In this document: piece by piece, positions 38,210 through 58,620 of the stretch
How positions within the stretch are numbered: position 1 is the first letter of the stretch
How the letters are laid out: each line of letters begins with the position of its first letter
Assembly: GCF_964340395.1 (NCBI RefSeq)
Contig: NC_135552.1
Coordinates: 12,242,194-12,306,193 of the forward strand
Reading direction: 5' to 3'
DNA: 64,000 bases
DNA from: Glandiceps talaboti
Taxonomy: Eukaryota > Hemichordata > Enteropneusta > Spengelidae
The notes under the pieces: model-generated
What the model was told of the DNA's origin: nothing
What the model saw: only the letters and a program-made list of their open reading frames with translations
The model's database searches: none
Program-made: the position numbers and the translations under genes

Positions 38210-38461
38210 CTTGGACACTGCGCAGTAGTTATTGCGTTCCGTCTGTTTTTGTTTTGCTATGACGTCATGAATTAGATGAATCTCGCAATACACGATGTTT
38301 CAGCATGAGAATCGGAGAGAGTTCTGAGTGCGCATGCTCACCTTTAGTCCTTCAAAACTTTTGCCGCCGTGTGTGAGATCTGACGTCGTACGCTTTATAG
38401 AAGAAAAACAGTGGTGTTTCTGAAAAATTTGGCTTGATATACGAACTATCCGGCTTCCAAG
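38210..38461. promoter_or_regulatory. Bidirectional promoter between RETREG and TUBG1
   Basis: Only 252 bp separate the two start codons, so both 5' UTRs and core promoters must lie here. The region is richer in CG dinucleotides than its neighbours and contains TGCGCATGCT at 38329-38338, an NRF1-like site common in CpG-type promoters. No TATA box is apparent. Confidence 0.7.
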
Positions 38462-46618
<8,157 letters not shown>

Positions 46619-48656
46619 ACACAAACCTTACACAAATGATCAATTTCTTTTTTCTGCTTTTCCTAAAGACTGTAAAACACGTCATGTTATCCAGCCCTAC
46701 CCAGTCTTCTTATACAAGAGTGCTGGCTGATAGGGTGACATGGCGTGTATTTTACAGACATCTCTTTATTACCAGTATATATTTTTTTCAATACCTGTCC
46801 TCTTTCTGTCTGCAACACAATGATGTAAATATGTTTTGTTGTGGCATCTTTTACTTTCACACATTACATTGTATGAATTTACCAATTTCATAATTTAGCA
46901 TGTAGAAAAGACTGTCTGAGGACAAAGATTTGGGCTAAGTACAGCATGCAAGGCTCACTGACTTCTACAGCTTGCCTGCCAATGAAGTAAGAATGGGTTA
47001 CTTTCTCTGTTTGTATGCCAAGTTTCAATAACTAGAATTAGTTAACGCTTTAGTTCTCACCCCAGTCCAGGATATAAGAAAACAGACAAGAGACTCTGGT
47101 ATGTATTAGTTTATTCAAAATCTGGCACTTTTTTTAATTCAGTTATAGTGGTTTGTATTATACTGCATTTACCCAAAACCCCAGAACTGCCCTGTACTCT
47201 ATTTACATATACTGTTAAATATAAACATTTCTTTTTCACATATTTGAAAATAGATGATAGCCGTTATTCCATATTATGTAATACTTCACTAAACACTTGG
47301 TAAGGATAAACACTTCTACATGTCATAATGCATGTCAATCAAGTTAAATAAGGCAACTACACTTCCAGAGTAGTTAGTATTTCATAAAGTATTTTCACAA
47401 AATGAATAATTTTATACTTGTCAAATACTGTATCTGTCAATAAGAATATTTACTGCTGTGTCCTTGTAAAAAAAAATAAAGGTGTGAAATATTTGTGGCA
47501 CTATATCATTGAGTCGTGCTGTCTGTCATTTAGTTTGTAAGGTATGCTGAGTTGGGGCGCCCTCGCACATCAGCTAACCCCTTTCACAGTCAGAGAAAGA
47601 GCAAACAGGGTTGATGGTGGAATGATACACACAATATCTTCACAGTTTATTGATCGTTCTGAATTGGAACATTGTAACAGCTTTGTAGCACATTTATTAA
47701 GTTGTGCTGTTTATCATTCTTACATGTAACACACACAGTAACAGCTCAAATGTCAGACATACTACAGATGGAAAACATCAATATTGGCCAAACAAATATT
47801 TACAAGTATATACAGACAATGATCAGGAAAGCTAGCCTCATGCATGCAAATTACAATATTTTGAAATCTGAACAAATTACATGTAGACAATGTTTTGGAT
47901 AGTAAAACCCCTCTTACCTCCATGGTAAAACTTACAAGTGAAACTGACTTGCATGTGATAAAGGGGAAGGTTTGAATCACTTTATTTATCATATTTTACA
48001 ACAGTGAACTGCTTTGTAACCATGGTTATTTTCTCAGTTGCCAATATATTGTTATAAAGATACTGGTAATTCTCTATAATGGTCTTATAGCTACACAAAG
48101 TTCAGTCCTACACTCCAACGGCCTACATCAATTTCATCTATATTTTGTTCTTTGGAGTATAGCAACATACATATGTATCATATTGGCATAACATGCTACA
48201 TGCATATACTCGTCGAGATACTATTGGAAGGATACATAATACTCCATAACTAAGTGAGTCCATATAAGGCTGGTTTGTCAGTGTATGAATGTTAAATGCA
48301 GAGTTCAGCACTGCCAACATTGATTTCATCAACATCGTGTATTTCGTTGTAGCACCATACCAACCATATTGCTATAACCATACTGTGTACTCATCAGGAT
48401 ATTGCAGGAAGGATATATAGAGCTCCATAACTATGGCAGTCCTTATAAGGCTGTCAGTGTATGAATGTTAAATGCAGAGTTCAGCACTGCCAACATTGAT
48501 TTTATCAACATCGTATATTTTATAGTAGCACCATAACCAACCATATTGGTATAAACATACTGTGTACTCATCAGTATATTGTAGGAAGGATATATGGTGT
48601 TCCATATAATGGCTGGTTTGTTGACATTCGATGCATCTCAATTTCATCTATGTCAG
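46619..48656. other. Convergent 3' region between TUBG1 and the PARP gene
   Basis: It contains the 3' UTRs of both genes. An AATAAA at about 47475 may serve TUBG1. I see no further coding sequence. From about 48100 to 48656 the sequence is a roughly 180-bp tandem repeat derived from the last PARP exon. Confidence 0.6.
48100..48656 (-). pseudogene. Three decayed tandem copies of the terminal PARP exon
   Basis: Blocks near 48150-48250, 48350-48430 and 48530-48605 repeat in order the words of the real exon at 48657-48767 (GTAG-AACACCATA-CA-ATTGGTATAAACATAC, AGGATA-TG, GCTCCATAA). They lack the middle 25-30 bases encoding the glycine-rich turn. Spacer words (AAATGCAGAGTTCAGCACTG) are shared by the second and third copies. 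Confidence 0.7.
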
Positions 48657-51600
48657 CTATGTAGTAACACCATACCACATTGGTATAAACATACCATATT
48701 CCTTCATGCTCATCTTACCACCTGCCAGGATACTGTCATAGAGATAGTGCTCCATAAGTACAGGGACCTGAATATCAAATCAAGAAATTTCATGTCAACA
48801 GCACTACTTCAAGATAATGGATATTTCAAGTAAATCATGCCCTCTAGTGGTACGCCACAGGGATCTGGCTAACAAATATAATGTCAACACCATGACTTCA
48901 ACATAATGGACATTTCATGTAAAATCACACCCTCTAGTGGTGCACCACAAAAATCTGAATAGCAAATTAAGAATGTATTAAGAATGTACTCACTCACTTT
49001 CCAAATTTATTTGGTGTAGTTAAATTGTTGAAAGTGGAATGTTATTTTTGTATACATTATAAGATAACATTTTATTTTATCAGAAACAAGTCTTGTGACA
49101 AACAAATCTCAGCACTGTACATACCTGATACCTTTCTGCATATGAAATCAACATAGTTTCTGTGTCATAAGTTTCCCAAGAGCCAACAACAATCCTGTTG
49201 CGTACTTCAGTATGAAAGGATTCTGTGGTAGCAGTAAATACAAATATGATTGCTGGTACAGTATTATATAAAGTTGAAAAAATTATACTGTCTTTTCAAC
49301 TCTATTTTATGATAATTCATTTTCCACTTCAAAATTGTCTTCAAATGTTTTTAGAAATATGGACATATCACAATCACATGATTAAAATGGAGCACTTCTG
49401 AGTTCCCCAAATCCATTCTTAGTCTATTTGATTTCACATGACCTGAAGTTGTCCAGGTGATGTCTTTGCATGGACCTCTATGACCAACCTTACAGGAGTA
49501 GTGAAAACATTGTACATTAAGGTACTTACGAAAGCCTTCACTTTCTTTTGCTCCAAATTTTGTAATTAATTTCATAATATCATCTTTGAGAGCTCCCTTG
49601 GCTTCAGCTAGAAACACAGCTAAACCTTTGAAAATACTACAAATTGGGAAATTGACAAAAAAAAGAATCAATATCCTTGGATTGATAACTTCTTCAATAG
49701 CTCATGTAGGGGTGTGATCTGTTTCAAATCTGATGTTCAGATGTTAGCAGCATTCAAGACCAAAACATAAACATGTGTAATATAATTTATGATTTACGCA
49801 AATATAGAAATAATGCAATTGAATCAAAATGACACCAACTGTATTATAAACATCAGATTTTAACCAGATTAATAAGAATACTAATTCTTTTTTCTTTTTA
49901 CTTTTTTTTAAAAAAGGGATCATTGAATAGTGTGCTCATGATTATCTCACCTCACTTTGTTTAAGATTTTTTATTAGAAATGTTGGTGATTTTACTTATT
50001 ATTAGGGTATTTCTATAACTGTTTCACTCTGCTGTTGGTTATGCATGTGTGTATACCTGTCTGTGTGTGTGTCTGTGTCTGTGTGAGTATGTGTTGACCC
50101 ATCATCTTTATACCAAGAAACTTTGGTTCAAATCAATGAAACACAGTACACAAGTCAAAACTTTTTCAGTCAGATTGTGACAAGAACTACTTAGTCTGGC
50201 TTCTAGACCCCTTGGGCTATTCTGCTTACTTTAAATGCAACAGAAGTCACCACTTAGGGCGGTAGGCCCAGACAGAGGTACTTGCCACCTTTCAGCATTA
50301 TTGGACAGTGCCCAAAGCAGAGATCTATAAAGGTCTTACTACAAGAGTACAAGACTAAGAATTAGCTACTAAGTTCAAGACAACCTGCACTTGTCATCAT
50401 ATACCTGTCATGTACATATTGTAGTGTTTTCATCTCCAATGTAAACCTCTGGATAAATTATTGCATACTTGTATGAAGAAAGGATTATTTTTAATTTCTT
50501 TCCATCAAAAAGGTTGTTTTCATGTTTCCATCCCGTTACCAGCATGTGGACAACCTTATTTATGACCATTGAAAGGAATCGCATTCCTTCTCAAATGAAA
50601 TTATTACACAATGACATAAGAATCCTTAAACTGAAAGAGCTACAATTTGTTCTAAAACTACTGAACAACAATAGTTTATTCCTTACTTGCAAGGTTTTAC
50701 ACGCAGAGCTCTGTCATATAACTTTTTCAATTCTTCTTCTGTCTTCTCCTTAACCTTTCAATTAATTGAGAAAAAGAAGAAGGAAAAACAACAGCTAAAT
50801 TATAAAGATATGAAGTTTTGCATACATTTTCACTTTCAGCAACTGTACATTATGTTTTCCACTCTGTATGGTCAGCATGCTTTGTGTTTTTCGTGTGCTG
50901 CATTGTTTCCCTTCTTTTGTTTTGTCTTTGTATTATTAAATAAATAATAATTTTTCTTTTAAATTATAATTTTCTTTTTCTAAAACCTGTACTTTCAAAC
51001 CTACCAGATTTGATACAATGCTAATTGTCAATATTGTTAGAAAAGTGGGAAATTAACTTAAATGAAAAAAACTGTTCTCATGAGGTATTTTGAATACCAT
51101 TGCTATGACTTCATACCGTGTTCATAGATTAACACAGCAAATATTATTCTTGAAGTTGTCTTAAATCAAAGTGCTGACATTACACCACTGCTGCAACACT
51201 TATGTCAACATGGCTGATTCTGATCAAAATAAACAGAGTTATTCATCATGGAAATAACCACCATGATGTTACAGCAGGATTCTTTTCAATCCACCAATAT
51301 TTTGTTCCATTGACAACCATTTAAAATGTTGAGACACTTACCGATGTCTTGTACCTAAATTCAGAGTATTGGAATGCATAATGTACAATGTAGCAGGGAA
51401 GAATCTGACTGGAGTCAAATATAATAAGTTCCTTTGAATTGGGAGAGGTGTGTGAATCATAACCTTTCATTTTTGCTGCACCTCTCATCAAATTGTCACA
51501 GTGATAGGCCTGTCAAGATAAACAAAACATGATAATATCATATATGCTTCTGTACCAGAGATTACTTGCACAAGTGCATGCACACACTAGTGGTATTTGC

Positions 51601-54600
51601 ACTGCAGTGCAATACTGAAAACATTATTGCATACCTGTGTGCAAATGAGGACGCGATCATTGTTCGTTCTACACAAAAGCATGTGATCACATGTCATTTT
51701 TACAGACATTTGTTGTTTCGGATAAACATATGTAATACTAATAGAACCCCATGTCGCAGGAGTGCCAGTGTGGGTACTCAGGAGTATTTGCACTCGTGCT
51801 TGCAGAGTTTTTAGCTGCAGGATATTTATCTTGAGTATTTAAGAAACAAAACAACCATACTATCATTTCTACTTGAAAACATTAAATATGTTCATCTCAG
51901 TGGTTGGTAAAATATAATAATAATTCATTCTTGTATTACGACCAAGGGTTCTCTTATTAGCACTGTTTCACAAACTGTCCGAAACATTACTAATACAGTT
52001 TGCTTTTGATTTATATTTGTTTTGTTTTTCCTGTCAGTTGTACAGCGCATTGAGATTATTTTTAATGTAATTCACTTTGTAAGAAATAAGGATTATAATT
52101 ATGATTAGTAAGTATAATTAGACCCCTTGGTCATTATACAAGAACTAATTATTACAATGTGAAACAACAGAGACCAAGTCCATATTTGTAACTCAATAAC
52201 TTATAACACTCTAGACAATGTGTAAAAAATTTGATATACAGGAAATGATTTGTAGATAAAATGGGTAAACATAACTAACTAATCACACTATATTACCTCT
52301 AGTCCATACATGTGTCCATCCATCACTTCCCCATATACTGAAATGTTATCATGCATGAACAGTTTAGTATGGTACTTTTGATTATCTAATAGAAGTTGAC
52401 CTACCTTTCCTACAAGGACCAGACATAGTAAGAGTCGTGTACCACCCCTGATATAAGTCATGGAATAACGTGGATATTCACTGAAATATAGACCTCTGCC
52501 ATAAATGCCTATGTCTGTAGAATGTTTAAAGCCATCCTGACCTGGAAATGCAAAATGAAATGAGACATTTCAAAATGTTTTATACGATTTTTTCCTGAAA
52601 GTTAACTACTCTATTTCTATGGACAAATTGAGTCAGCCTTCAGAGGTTGACTTCAAGTTCTTTCTGATAACTTAAAAGCTGAAATTATCTTCATTTTTTG
52701 AATTATTTAAGAATTATGTACTTTTTATTTGTAATCTGTATACATAAGGATGGGGAAAGCATTCTGAGAACTTGGAAATAAAGGCATTTTTGTAAACTTT
52801 AGGTTCTGAAGTTGTTCACTGATTTAATATCATTTAGATATGCATGATGGCTGTGGAAATACAAGATGAAATGTGTTCTCCATTCATTGTTCTGTGTAAA
52901 TCCTTGCTCTAGACATGAAATATATCATGGAAGTCAGAATAATGTAAATGGTGAAAATAAACATTCATGACTGCTTGATTTGAAAGTAGGAAGCACTTAG
53001 GACTCAGGAGTGTGAACATATATATTCAGCTATTTATTTACAGTTCTACACACAAAATTATTTTTACTTGTGTACTTTATATGACTGAAGATCTCTACAA
53101 TAAATACCTATGTCTACTTTATTGCTTACCAGGTACTTTAAAACCATCTTTAACAATAGAGTCTATGTTTGCATCAGCTGTACCATGGAATGCCAAGACA
53201 GGATATGATGAATCTTCCCCTCTCTTCTTTCTCAACATTTCTTGAGCTTTTCTGTATATAACAGGAAAGTTGTAGTTACTATAGTTGTGTCAATGACAAA
53301 TTTTGATAATTAGATGCCAAAATTTTTCCTCGTTCAGCCAAGAAAATACAAGTGACCTAAGGGGCCTTTGTCACTACGAGTCGTTAGACAAGTAGTGACA
53401 ACCCTTAGGTAATGAGTATTTTCCGGCTGAATGAAGAAAAATACCAGTGCCAGTACTATCAAAGACAAGCGACCTATCGGTCAGAATAGCTCCGCTGTTT
53501 TTTTTTTTAATTTAATTTTTTATTTTGGTGACATGTAGAAGTGGTTCAGGTCTTCACTATGCAGTTTTGTTTTAGCGATGCAATAAAGTGGTTAGTGGTT
53601 TCATATGATGTCTCACTATAAAACACATTTTACACAGAAGTTGGTAATGTATTGTACTTTTATACCATAGTCACCATTTTATAACAAAAATCTACTGTTA
53701 TGAAAAATTGCACAAAATCTCAGAAAAAAATGACTGGGAAATGCACACAAGAAAAAGAAAAAAAGAGGATTTTGAGGTTGGCTATAAATAATTCCAGTGT
53801 CTTACAGCTGTAACCCTGGAAAATTTTAATGATGAATGAAATAAACTAGGGATCTAAAATAATTTTGAGGCAATTTGAATTTGAATTTTCTAACAAATTT
53901 ACAAAGTCAACAACATTCAACTTGTACTAGTTGTGGTAGATATATATAGGGAAGAAATGTATTAATCGCCATCTTAGTTTCCGTACGGCGACAATCTCAA
54001 GTTAAGTACCCGGAAGAGAGTCATTCTCAGCCATACGTTACAGTGGTAACACTCGTTCATGTTCGGTTACCTTTCACAAAGAAAACACAACGAAATGCTT
54101 GAAATGATCTTTTTTTTTTATTTCTTTTCATCACAACAACAAAATCTGCGTGATTGATCAAAAGTGTTGTAAACTAAACCAGAAAGAATTATCGGACTGG
54201 CTAAACTTCCCGATGAACTGGAGTAAGGTCCTACTACTTCCAAGTAAGCCTCGATAGTACTATAGTACGTGAGAAAATCGTCTCAAACTAGCGATACAAC
54301 TTTCAAAATATAACTTGACATGTCTTCATTTGTTAGAGTTATACAATTCAAGACGGGTTTTCACTCGAAAACAACAATTCTGTGAATAATGACACTCTGA
54401 ACGCAGCGATTTCTCGGACGATGTTACCACTGTAACGTATGGCTGACAACGACTTGCTTCCGGGTTAGTCCCTCGTGCATACGGGTGGATTGTCGGCGAT
54501 TAATACATACATCGTCTGATATTTTAATTCACAGTGTTTCTTGTGACCGGCGCCTGTCAGCAGACTCTGCCATTTTTTTCATCATTCCATTGTATTTAAA

Positions 54601-57600
54601 CCTTGTACTTGACATTTCGCAATATTTATAATTCTCAACAAAATACCTCAACATGCCTCACTTCGCTCGTACTCAAAGCAGCCCCGCGCGGTATGATCAC
54701 TGACACTGATGACATGATGAGAGAGAACCTTTTCGGATTTACATGTAAAACGGGGAAAGATACGCAAAACATAATGCAAAGTCTAAAGCCAAATTAAAGT
54801 TGTAATTATTTTAATTATTTTTACTTGCCAAATATTTGCATTTTGGAAAGGCAAGACACGTTCATGTCGTTTAACTTTACATGTGAACTGTCGGCCATAA
54901 CTTCAACCGCATGTCTGGCATGCCCTTCCTTACGCAAGTTGTCTGAATTCTGGTTCACTGTCATTCCAAATTGCACGACAATATAGAATTAACCACAAGT
55001 TACATGTTATCTGAAAACATCACACTTTTATAGTGGGTCTGAAGTGTGATTTTAGTGAGTACCAAGAACGTCCTGTGTTGATACTCAAGATGCTTGCTGT
55101 GGAAAATCGCTCGGTCAAATGAGGTCACCTTCAGCTTCTGGTCGAATCAGGATAGAGTATGCAAATGAGGATGTTGCGGACTGATTTGAAGTTTACAACC
55201 CTGTTTCGAACAAACGCTTGTCATTTGGGCGCCCAATGCGTAGAATTATGACTATAGCACATATTACATCGTTTGTTTGACGTCAATAGTGTCTTTTGAA
55301 AAGTGGCAGTTTCGTCGACTGATTTCCAATATGGCGTCGGTCATTATGCTCATTAACATATTCATTTTTTTTTCAAATTACAAAAAAAAAATCATAAAAA
55401 ATAAAAATGAGGATGTGCTGACTTGAAATTAACAAATCTGAGTAAGCTTCCCCCTGCGCATCAACACGCCAGATATCAAAGCAATCTAATAAGAGGTTTT
55501 CAAGGAGTTGATGAAAATGACATTTTATGAAAAAAAATCATAAAAAATTGAAAATGGCACAGATCAACTTGGCATGAACAAATCTGAATAGCCTCCCCCC
55601 AGGGAACATGCACACCAAATATCGAAGAATTCCGACTGTCACTTCCGGAGTAGATAGTAAAAATATAAAAGTTTGACGGACACCTATGATTCACTCTACT
55701 CTCTATACCTCAATACCCACCTATACCTAAAGCTACGCTTTCAGCTTTCGCTGACAGCGGAGCTAAAAAGTAATGGTAATTTTGAATGTATTGACTCATA
55801 TTTCGAACACAGCAGAACCAATGACATAGCTACGCACTCTCCTGACATAAAACGACAAGATCATTATTCCACATTTTTTGTTCTGAATGCTTCGTGCATG
55901 GTATAATGATTTGTATCTAAATTATTATTGCCTCATTCCTTAAGATATGACAATATGGAGCAACCGGAAGTTGTGGGTTAAACTAAAATGTCTGTACTGT
56001 ATCTTGTTGTCATAGCAACCTTCTAACTTCTAACTAACCTGAATCTCTTGACAACCTCTGGTGATACAGCATAGTCCACTTTTTTTATCCGTATCCTGGA
56101 ATGGAAAATAAAACTTTCTTGTGAATTGAAGATTATGTTTTTTGATGTTTATAAAATCATTTTGAAATAATTCAAGTTCAGTTTTGTTTGTGTTGCATGT
56201 AAAAAAGTTACAATACTTACTGTACCCCTGGTGGGAGGAGCCTATAGAACTGGGATTCTGCTAATCTGAAGTGTGCCTGAAGTGAAAATTAACAGAATGA
56301 CAGCAGGACATATTGGTTTCATACATTCACACCTACAATCTTTATATACCACTGGTTTTCATTTACAAAACCAGTAAACTAATGTCATTTGATATTTTTA
56401 GCATAATATATGCCATCAATATCCAACTTATCAATAGCAATCACCAGCATACTTGTATTCAAAAGCTGCTGTGTCACATGTTGATATGCAAATTACACTA
56501 CTGTACACCTGGCTGACATATTGGTATGCTATTTAAACTATGGTGCACCTGGTTGATAGGGTGATATGTAAATTAAGCTATATAAAACTTCTCCACAATA
56601 CAGGATAGTGGCAGATTATTGGCATGGTAGAAACATTAAGAAAAGTGGCATGTACAATATGTGATTTAAACCCCTAATAGATACAACTAAAACCGCTGAA
56701 AATTCAAGCAAAATTTAGAAGCTGCAATAAAATCTGGCAAGAATCACAGCTACTCGTAGTTCACTTACAACCTTGATTCATCAATCTTAGCAAAGACAGA
56801 GAAGTGAAATTCAATACCCCACCCCACTTGAATGACTCCCCCCTCCCCCACTTCCTTTCATCATCCCCCCCAACCATACAAACAGAATGTGTCATTACAG
56901 AATTTATTATCTAGTGTTATTATTGTGAAAGTGGAATCAAAATTGTTGCATTCACACGTTACCTGGTTGGCTGAGCCTTGTTTATATTCCCTCTCTGCCT
57001 GGAATGGAAAGTGGACCACTTCATTCCCTTCCAAAGCTTCTTTTTCGCCATCCACCAGTGGTATGCCTCCTTTCCCAAGCTATACAGGGAAGTTACAGAA
57101 CCATGGCATGAATTCTCTTTTCAACAACATAGCTATATATCCCCTGAACTTTTACTATTTCTCTAATTTTTTTAATCCTGATCAATGAAATTTATGAACA
57201 TTCCCTCAATTACAAGGTAATGGTTAGTCTTGCTGCCAGACTCATGACTATTGTCTCTTTGTAAGGCACATTATGTGTGTCTCAAGTGGAAAGTGCATTT
57301 GTGAGTTCCTTGACATTAAATATTGATATAGAAAACCCGAGGTTGTTATTCAAAGCCTGAATGGATTGATTGTAACTTCTCAAAACCTACCATTGCCTGT
57401 ATTTTCTGGAGTTCTTTGTCTTCTTCTATCATCTTCTTTTTGGTTTCTTTTAACTCCTCTTCCATCTGTTTCTTAGCTTCCATAGCTTTCTGAATCAGTT
57501 CCTTTCTCTCCTCCTCTGTCAGATCTGAATATCTGGCGACAATTGATGGTCCCCTTGACCAAGTTTTTTGTACTTTGGATTTACAGTACTCCTTCTGTTC

Positions 57601-58495
57601 CTGTCATATTTAACAACAAAAACAACATCATTAAAGTATGATGGTAAATTATACCTGCATTATTTCACAGCTATGCATTTATACATTATTTTTCTGTTAA
57701 TCAGACCTTTACTACAATTTTGGAAAAGCGTTGTACATAACAACTTGATGTTATGAAATCAACAGGTGCACGGTTACTTGAAGTGTCTATTTTCACTTCA
57801 CATTCTAAAAAGTTGTGTTTTTTGTTTTCTTTTTTCACACATTTTTCACTTTACATTCTAAAAAGTTGCGTATTTTCTTTTGTTTTTTTACACATTTTTT
57901 TCAGTAGTTATTATTTACTTTTCGCTTTTTACAGTTTTCCTATATTTCACTCATTTCACTATATAGCTCTGGAAATGTGCACTCAGGAAAAGTACGACAT
58001 GTTTCACTCTATTAAACTCCGAAGACGTGTCGGGGTGCTTGGAAGCATATTGTGCAGAGATAATATAAATTAGGGCCAGGGTGGAGAAAGAAGAACAGAT
58101 ACCGATTCATCATCTGTATCTTCGTTGTATGTGTCAGTGTCATCGTCATCATCTTCACAGTTTTGGCTGTTATCTCGACTGTCATCATTTTCATCATTTA
58201 CCGTTGGATGCCAAAATTCAGCAAAGTGTAGTAAATTCTTCCTGTAACAATTGGTTCCGTAAGGACATGCTGGCATGTCTTTTGATGCTTTATGGTCTGT
58301 ACTGCTACCTCCGTCACTGGTGGTGGCCGCTGAGGCTGTCGTCGGTGTGTTTTTAGGGTGACTGTATTCTTTGAAATGGGCTGGGTTTTTGCGGTAGCAC
58401 GACGCTCCATACGGGCACGTGGGAAGATTAATTTTATCATTTGCTGAATCGTTCAATTTGTCTGTTTTACGTTTTTTCTTCGCAGGTTCAGCCAT
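48657..58495 (-). CDS. PBZ-PBZ-PARP-BRCT protein, ADP-ribosyltransferase, 12 exons
   Basis: Predicted nuclear NAD+-dependent ADP-ribosyltransferase. Exons in transcript order: 58495-58103, 57600-57391, 57079-56963, 56276-56221, 56095-56039, 53251-53130, 52541-52405, 51509-51342, 50754-50687, 49636-49530, 49222-49125, 48767-48657. All phases close to 547 aa. After a basic start (KKKRK) come two PAR-binding zinc fingers, C27-C33-H40-H46 and C77-C83-H90-H96, each with the CPYG...CYRKN pattern. Next are an acidic stretch and a charged coiled coil (about 150-201). The PARP catalytic fold follows, with H300 (FHGT), Y337 (GRGLYF), S345, Y348 and E391 (KELIIFD) aligned to PARP1 H862, Y896, S904, Y907 and E988. 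A C-terminal BRCT-like domain follows (about 443-537). No WGR or helical regulatory domain is seen. Exon 9 is the least certain. Confidence 0.85.
48768..48975 (-). repeat. Repeated acceptor region upstream of the last PARP exon
   Basis: A unit of about 99 bp (plus strand CAGGGACCTGAATATCAAAT ... CCCTCTAGTGGTACGCCA) occurs about twice plus a partial third. Each copy contains the minus-strand acceptor (CAG after an AT-rich tract) and its first exon bases. The extra sites lie near 48862 and 48956. Confidence 0.7.
51742..51826. mobile_element. Foldback repeat family 1, copy C (PARP intron 7)
   Basis: ATAGAACCCCATGTCGCAGG, then AGTGCCAGTGTGGGTACTCA and TATTTGCACTCGTGCTTGCA, match 11199-11270 closely. 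The right arm is not recognisable. Confidence 0.55.
51990..52110 (+). mobile_element. Possible non-LTR retroelement 3' tail
   Basis: TTGTACAGCGCATTGAGATT, then ATTTTTAATGTAATTCACTTTGTAAGAAATAAGGATTATAATTATGATTA, has the form of CR1-like 3' ends in marine invertebrates: a short conserved stretch ending in ATTAT repeats. No coding part remains. Confidence 0.45.
52157..52250. mobile_element. Fragment of the TTAA foldback element family
   Basis: GAAACAACAGAGACCAAGTC, then CAT-TT-AACTCAATAACT-ACAATGTGTAAAAA, matches the internal arm of 12756-13112 (about 12850-12920). Only one arm is visible. Confidence 0.5.
53080..53125 (-). repeat. Sequence resembling part of PARP exon 7 beside exon 6
   Basis: Plus-strand GATCTCTACAATAAATACCT plus ATGTCTAC resembles GACCTCTGCCATAAATGCCT plus ATGTCTGT of exon 7 (52490-52518). 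It sits directly next to the exon 6 donor. The match is short and could be chance. Confidence 0.35.
53300..53470. mobile_element. Palindromic MITE-like element, family 2, copy 3
   Basis: The left TTTTTCCTCGTTCAGCCAAG pairs with the right GGCTGAATGAAGAAAAA, and inside AAGTGACCTAAGGGGCC is opposed by CCCTTAGGTAATGAGTA. The outer ATACCAGTGCCAGTACTATC is the inverse of sequence at the left of copy 1. Confidence 0.7.
53957..54508. mobile_element. 550-bp CpG-rich foldback element in PARP intron 5
   Basis: The ends ATGTATTAATCGCC and GGCGATTAATACAT are perfect inverted repeats. The arms continue to pair (ACCCGGAAG with CTTCCGGGT; CAGCCATACGTTACAGTGGT with ACCACTGTAACGTATGGCTG) over about 120 bp. 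The interior is non-coding. It is probably a MITE and notably richer in CG than the intron around it. Confidence 0.75.
55370..55775 (+). repeat. Dispersed element with a 150-bp internal duplication in PARP intron 5
   Basis: Two blocks starting AAAAAAATCATAAAAAAT, at 55382 and 55530, each continue to an AACAAATCTGA-TA-GC-TCCCCC motif. The end GCTTTCGCTGACAGCGGAGC plus TAAAAAG is a small hairpin. Its inverted core AGCTCCGCTG appears near 53487, suggesting a related fragment. The type is unknown. Confidence 0.45.
57785..57900. repeat. Imperfect tandem duplication in PARP intron 1
   Basis: TTTTTCACTT-ACATTCTAAAAAGTTG-GT-TTTT occurs twice about 55 bp apart in a T-rich stretch. Confidence 0.5.
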
Positions 58496-58620
58496 CCTTC
58501 TTTACCCTTAGCCGTACCACCACTCAGTAAAAGAAAAGTGAACCATCACATGCGTCAGTCGAAAAAAGAGGTCGTGCTTGGGGTCGTCTGCGGACGTGAT
58601 GACGTCACAGTATGAGTCGT
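58496..58620 (-). promoter_or_regulatory. PARP gene proximal promoter with a CRE palindrome
   Basis: TGACGTCA at 58600-58607 lies about 105 bp upstream of the start codon, within a short CG-rich stretch (GTCGTCTGCGGACGTGATGACGTCAC). This is the consensus CREB/ATF site. The transcription start is not determined. Confidence 0.5.
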
